From the NCBI GenBank assembly GCA_964617585.1, contig CAZTXS010000009.1, forward strand, positions 1 to 57,284: DNA of 57,284 nt. The letters run 5' to 3'. The notes beneath the pieces are model-generated. The model had not been told where the DNA came from. It did no database searches and saw only the letters and a program-made list of their open reading frames with translations. Numbering within the stretch: position 1 is the stretch's first letter; each line of letters begins with the position of its first letter. Source of the DNA: UMGS1601 sp964617585 (GTDB lineage: Bacteria; Bacillota; Clostridia; Oscillospirales; Ruminococcaceae). A program made the position numbers and the translations under genes. Below are positions 53,639 to 57,284 of this stretch, in pieces.

Positions 53639-56600
53639 TTTCGTTAATATCAATATCTCCGCTCATTAAATCAATCGCTTCTTTCATGAGATCGCTTGAT
53701 TTCTGCTTTTTAGGCTTTTGAAGAAGCTTTATCTTTATATGCGGTTTTTTAACGTCTTCAAATTCAACTCTTTTGGCATATACCTTTCTCAAAGAGGTTA
53801 TCTGCTCTATGGTAGGCGATTTAATATAAAAGAAAAGCGAATCCCCACGCTGAGTAATTTCCGTTATTCCTAATTTTGACGCTTTGTTTCTCATAAGCGA
53901 AACGTTTATAAGTCCCAGAACCGAAAGAGGAGGCTTTCCGAAACGGTCTGTAAGCTCGTCTAAAACATCTTTTGAGTCCTCGCTGTTTTTGATGGACGCT
54001 ATAATTCTGTATGCGTCTATTCTCATCGCAGGGCTGGTTATATACTTTTCAGGTATATAAGCGTCAATGGCTACGTCAACTAAGCAGTCCTCCGATGAGG
54101 ATGGAAGAGCTTCTCCCTTTTGTTCGGCAATGGCTTCGTTAAGCAGTCTTAAATACATATCGTATCCCACCGCTTCCATATGTCCGTGCTGTTTGCCTGA
54201 CAGAATAGAGCCTGCTCCTCTGATTTCAAGATCTCTCACAGCTATTCTGAAGCCTGAACCGAACTGAGTAAATTCCCTTATAGCGTTGAGCCTTTTTGAA
54301 GCTATCTCGGTTAATACCTTTCCTCGTCTGAAAGTAAAATATGCAAAAGCTCGTCTGCTGCTTCTTCCTACCCTTCCTCTTAGCTGATAGAGCTGCGAAA
54401 GCCCCAGCCGATCGGCGTCCTCTATGATAAGCGTATTAACGTTCGGGACGTCGACGCCGGTTTCAATAAGCGTTGTGCAAACTAATATGTCAATTTCCTT
54501 GTCTATAAGCTGCCGCCAGATTTCCGAAAGCTCGTTTTCGTTTATCTGACCGTGGGCAACTCCTATTCGCGCGTCGGGAAGCAGCTTTCGTATTCCGGCA
54601 GCGCACCTGTCTATAGTGTCGATGCGGTTGTGAATATAATAAACCTGACCTCCCCGGCGAAGCTCCTTTGCCATAGCGTTTGCGATAACTCCGTCGTTGT
54701 GTTCTATAACGTAGGTCTGAACGGGGTATCTGTCCTGCGGAGGCTCTTCGATTACCGACATATCCCTTATTCCGCTCATAGCCATATTGAGCGTTCTCGG
54801 AATAGGAGTAGCCGAAAGTGTAAGAATATCTATTCCCGAAAAAAGCTCTTTAAAGCGTTCTTTATGTGCAACGCCGAAACGCTGCTCCTCATCTATTACC
54901 GCAAGGCCCAAATCCTTGAACTCAACGTCCTTCTGAACCAGTCTGTGCGTTCCGATAACCATATCTATAACGCCTCTCTTGAGGTCTTTTATAATTTCCT
55001 TTTGCTGTTTGGATGTTCTGAAGCGTGACAGAAGCTCGATTTTAACAGGAAAATGCTCGAAGCGTTTTACGGCGGTCTGATAATGCTGCCATGCAAGAAC
55101 TGTAGTCGGAGCGAGAATTACACACTGCTTTGAATCAAGAATACATTTAAAGCACGCTCTAAAGGCGACCTCCGTTTTACCGAATCCCACGTCGCCGCAC
55201 AAAAGTCTGTCCATCGGAACGCTCTTTTGCATATCTTCTTTAATCTCGTTTGCCGATCGAAGCTGATCGTCCGTTTCCTGATATTCAAAGCGTTCTTCAA
55301 AATCTGCCTGCCAATCGTTATCCGGAGAGAATGCAAAGCCTTTTGACATCTGCCTTTTTGCATATAGCTTTATAAGCTCGTCAGCCATATCCCGAACAGC
55401 GGTTTTAACACGTTTTCTGGTCTTTTGCCATTCAAGAGAGTCAAGCTTGTTAAGCTTAACTCCCGAATCTTCACGAGGTCCTATATAACGTGATACCAAA
55501 TCAAGCTGCGTCACCGGAACATACAGTATGTCCGAGCCTGCATAGTTAATCTTTATATAATCTTTTGTGATTCCGCCTGTTTCAAGCTTCTGAATACCTG
55601 AAAATCTTCCTATTCCGTACAGTGAATGAACTACTAAATCTCCGTTGGAAATATCTGAAAGATTATTAATTTCCTCACCTTTTTTATACCGCTTTTTAGC
55701 TTTCTTTTTCGGTGAACTTATCTTCTGACCTGTTATTAACGCAAACTTTGCTTCAGGGTATTCAAAGCCGCCGCTTGTGCTTCCGTAAGTAACATATACA
55801 AGCCCGTGTTTTATTGTTGATTTTTCGGTAAGAATTTCAGCAGGGATATTGACCTCCCTCAGGTCGTTAACGAGAATGGGCAGCGTCTTTTCGCTTCCTG
55901 CATAAACAATAACGCAGTAATTCTGATTAATATAAGCTGTAAGCTCTTCTGTTAAATGTCTTATATCGCCGCTCCAGCCTGATGTCTGAAGCGGATTTGC
56001 ATTTATAAGGCTTTTAAGCATGAGATTTTCTCCGCCCCGCATAAAAGTATCAAAGTAAAGGAGCGAAGATCTGTTTGCTCTGAGCATAAGTTCTTCAAAG
56101 CTAATATAAAATCCCAAAAGCGGCTTAAATAAGATACCGTCCTCCAGAAGCATTTTTATATCTTCCGAAAGCTGTTCGGAAACTGCTTTTGACTGTTCCC
56201 TGCAGTTTGAATATTCAGATACTATTATTATGTCGTTTTTAAAGTAATCTATTACCGAACAGCATTTGCCGTAAGCGAGAGAATAGTATTTATCCATATT
56301 GCTCAGCGAAATGCCCGACTGCAAAGCTTCAAGATCCCGATCAAGCTTTTCTTGAATTTTCTCTTTGTTTTTTCCTCTCGGCTTTTTATAAAGCTCTTTA
56401 ATTTTTTCAGCTAATTTTTCCTGCGGCGTAAAAATAACCTCAAGAGCAGGAGTAACGATAAAAGAATCAGCTTCTTCAAGCCTTCTCTGCGACTCTGTTT
56501 CAAATGTGTGGATGCTTTCTATAGTATCGCCCCAAAGTTCAATTCTATAAGGCTGATAAGAATGAACAGGAAATATATCTACTATACCGCCTCTGACCGA

Positions 56601-57119
56601 AAACTGCGCCTGACCCTCAACCTGCTCGCATTCGGTATAACCTGCCGATACAAGAGAAGAAACAAGCTTTCCTAGGTCTAAATCTTCGCCGGACTTTACA
56701 TAAAATGAAAACCTTTCAAGCGATTCCGAAGGAATAGTTCCTTGCATAGCGGCCTGAACAGTTGTGACGATTATATTGCAAAGACCATTTTTGAGCTTTG
56801 AAAGGGCTTCTATTCTCTTATGCTCATATTCTCTTGAAAAACTGTCGGCATATGCAAAGCAAAAATCCTTTGCAGGAAACAGGCAGGCGATTTCCCCATG
56901 GAAAAGCGAATTTATATCATCGCATATTCTTCTTGCTGAGGATTCAGAGTCGCATATAATACAGCATGGTTTATTCTCGCTCAGAGCAAGAGCAAGCTGA
57001 GCCTTGTGAATTGAAGAAACGCCCGTAAGCGACAAAGGAGTTTTTTCATTATCTATTGCTTTTAGAGCGTCCTGAAAAAAATCAAGACTTTCGCAGATTT
57101 CATTAAAAATGTTTTTCAT
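53631..57119 (-). CDS. mfd: Transcription-repair coupling factor Mfd
   Basis: Full length at 1162 residues. It has UvrB-like N-terminal domains, the RNA-polymerase-interacting CarD-like domain (GDLVVHSLYGIGRFSGIQKL, near 495-560), translocase motifs GDVGFGKTEVAFRA and DEEQRFGVAHKER, SATPIPRTLNMA, and the C-terminal TRCF domain. It removes stalled RNA polymerase from lesions and recruits UvrA. The last codons are NEIQ then TAA, and the TAA belongs to repeat copy E. The gene is flanked by repeat copies E and F in opposite orientation. Confidence 0.96.
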   Translation of the reverse strand: MKNIFNEICESLDFFQDALKAIDNEKTPLSLTGVSSIHKAQLALALSENKPCCIICDSESSARRICDDINSLFHGEIACLFPAKDFCFAYADSFSREYEHKRIEALSKLKNGLCNIIVTTVQAAMQGTIPSESLERFSFYVKSGEDLDLGKLVSSLVSAGYTECEQVEGQAQFSVRGGIVDIFPVHSYQPYRIELWGDTIESIHTFETESQRRLEEADSFIVTPALEVIFTPQEKLAEKIKELYKKPRGKNKEKIQEKLDRDLEALQSGISLSNMDKYYSLAYGKCCSVIDYFKNDIIIVSEYSNCREQSKAVSEQLSEDIKMLLEDGILFKPLLGFYISFEELMLRANRSSLLYFDTFMRGGENLMLKSLINANPLQTSGWSGDIRHLTEELTAYINQNYCVIVYAGSEKTLPILVNDLREVNIPAEILTEKSTIKHGLVYVTYGSTSGGFEYPEAKFALITGQKISSPKKKAKKRYKKGEEINNLSDISNGDLVVHSLYGIGRFSGIQKLETGGITKDYIKINYAGSDILYVPVTQLDLVSRYIGPREDSGVKLNKLDSLEWQKTRKRVKTAVRDMADELIKLYAKRQMSKGFAFSPDNDWQADFEERFEYQETDDQLRSANEIKEDMQKSVPMDRLLCGDVGFGKTEVAFRACFKCILDSKQCVILAPTTVLAWQHYQTAVKRFEHFPVKIELLSRFRTSKQQKEIIKDLKRGVIDMVIGTHRLVQKDVEFKDLGLAVIDEEQRFGVAHKERFKELFSGIDILTLSATPIPRTLNMAMSGIRDMSVIEEPPQDRYPVQTYVIEHNDGVIANAMAKELRRGGQVYYIHNRIDTIDRCAAGIRKLLPDARIGVAHGQINENELSEIWRQLIDKEIDILVCTTLIETGVDVPNVNTLIIEDADRLGLSQLYQLRGRVGRSSRRAFAYFTFRRGKVLTEIASKRLNAIREFTQFGSGFRIAVRDLEIRGAGSILSGKQHGHMEAVGYDMYLRLLNEAIAEQKGEALPSSSEDCLVDVAIDAYIPEKYITSPAMRIDAYRIIASIKNSEDSKDVLDELTDRFGKPPLSVLGLINVSLMRNKASKLGITEITQRGDSLFFYIKSPTIEQITSLRKVYAKRVEFEDVKKPHIKIKLLQKPKKQKSSDLMKEAIDLMSGDIDINEIQ

Positions 57120-57229
57120 ATGTTTTTCCTTTAGAAATATATAATTTAATATGCCCGAGTATTTTGATTAAACTCAGGCAGACTGCGGGATAACCCCGAT
57201 ATTTAAGCTGTTTAGCTTGTTGTTATGAA

Positions 57230-57284
57230 TTCAATAAGGGCTTGCCCGTCATTCAATGCGGCAAGGGTCGGCAGTGCCGACCGG
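57230..57284 (+). repeat. 141-bp interspersed repeat, copy F (cut by window end)
   Basis: The first 55 bases of a copy, diverging from mfd, 110 bp upstream of its start. One loop base in stem 1 differs (GCAGTGC). The rest lies outside the window. Confidence 0.85.

Overview
The window reads as chromosome of a low-to-mid GC, Gram-positive anaerobe of the Clostridia, most likely Oscillospiraceae/Ruminococcaceae. The grounds are inferential: an IspH fused to ribosomal-S1-type domains, the TepA-YlzJ-SpoIIIE/FtsK neighbourhood, a Rex regulator, a Na+ decarboxylase beta/gamma pair, a lysine riboswitch, and many plant-glycan and raffinose-type sugar genes, as in gut or rumen Firmicutes. I saw no rRNA, tRNA or CRISPR array.

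Layout. Bases 1-420 are the scar of a mobile element: a phage/ICE-type DNA polymerase fragment joined out of frame to the C-terminus of a large serine recombinase, then a terminator. Bases 473-4124 hold a pair of half-size ABC exporters. From 15789 down to 4318 runs a long minus-strand series: TepA-like ClpP homologue, YlzJ-like protein, UppP, FtsK/SpoIIIE, a ComEC-type metallo-beta-lactamase, DUF3006, an RpiR regulator, a flavoprotein, a Cmk-PlsC fusion and the IspH-S1 fusion. On the plus strand (16136-20656) is an aconitase / membrane protein / NADP-isocitrate dehydrogenase / Rex cluster. Its promoter carries a near-consensus Rex operator over the -35 box, so it is probably redox-autoregulated. 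Minus-strand housekeeping follows: YfbR-like nucleotidase, OadB/OadG, ComFC, RecD2, two small membrane proteins, an acyl-CoA synthetase with an XRE-cupin regulator and HAD phosphatase, MntP, and a queuosine cluster (Tgt, PAS protein, QueA).

Bases 33810-37145 are a lysine-biosynthesis operon (asd-dapA-dapB) behind a lysine riboswitch. IspF and a 55-aa membrane protein lie downstream. A glycoside block follows: GH3 beta-glucosidase diverging from a YicI-like GH31 alpha-xylosidase, then a raffinose-type msm operon (MsmE-F-G, sucrose phosphorylase, GH36 alpha-galactosidase). The right end has an SGNH lipoprotein esterase, a C_GCAxxG_C_C protein, a YitT membrane protein and Mfd.

The most unusual structure is an interspersed repeat of about 141 bp: five full copies, one copy cut by the window end, one truncated copy and one short remnant, plus a doubtful end-like match. 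It begins TTCAATAAGGGC, ends CTTAGTTAT and carries three strong stem-loops. One copy sits between the lysine aptamer and its terminator, one supplies the mfd stop codon, and one lies in the msm leader. Several stem substitutions seen among copies keep G-U pairing in one orientation only, which hints at a structured RNA rather than a simple DNA palindrome.
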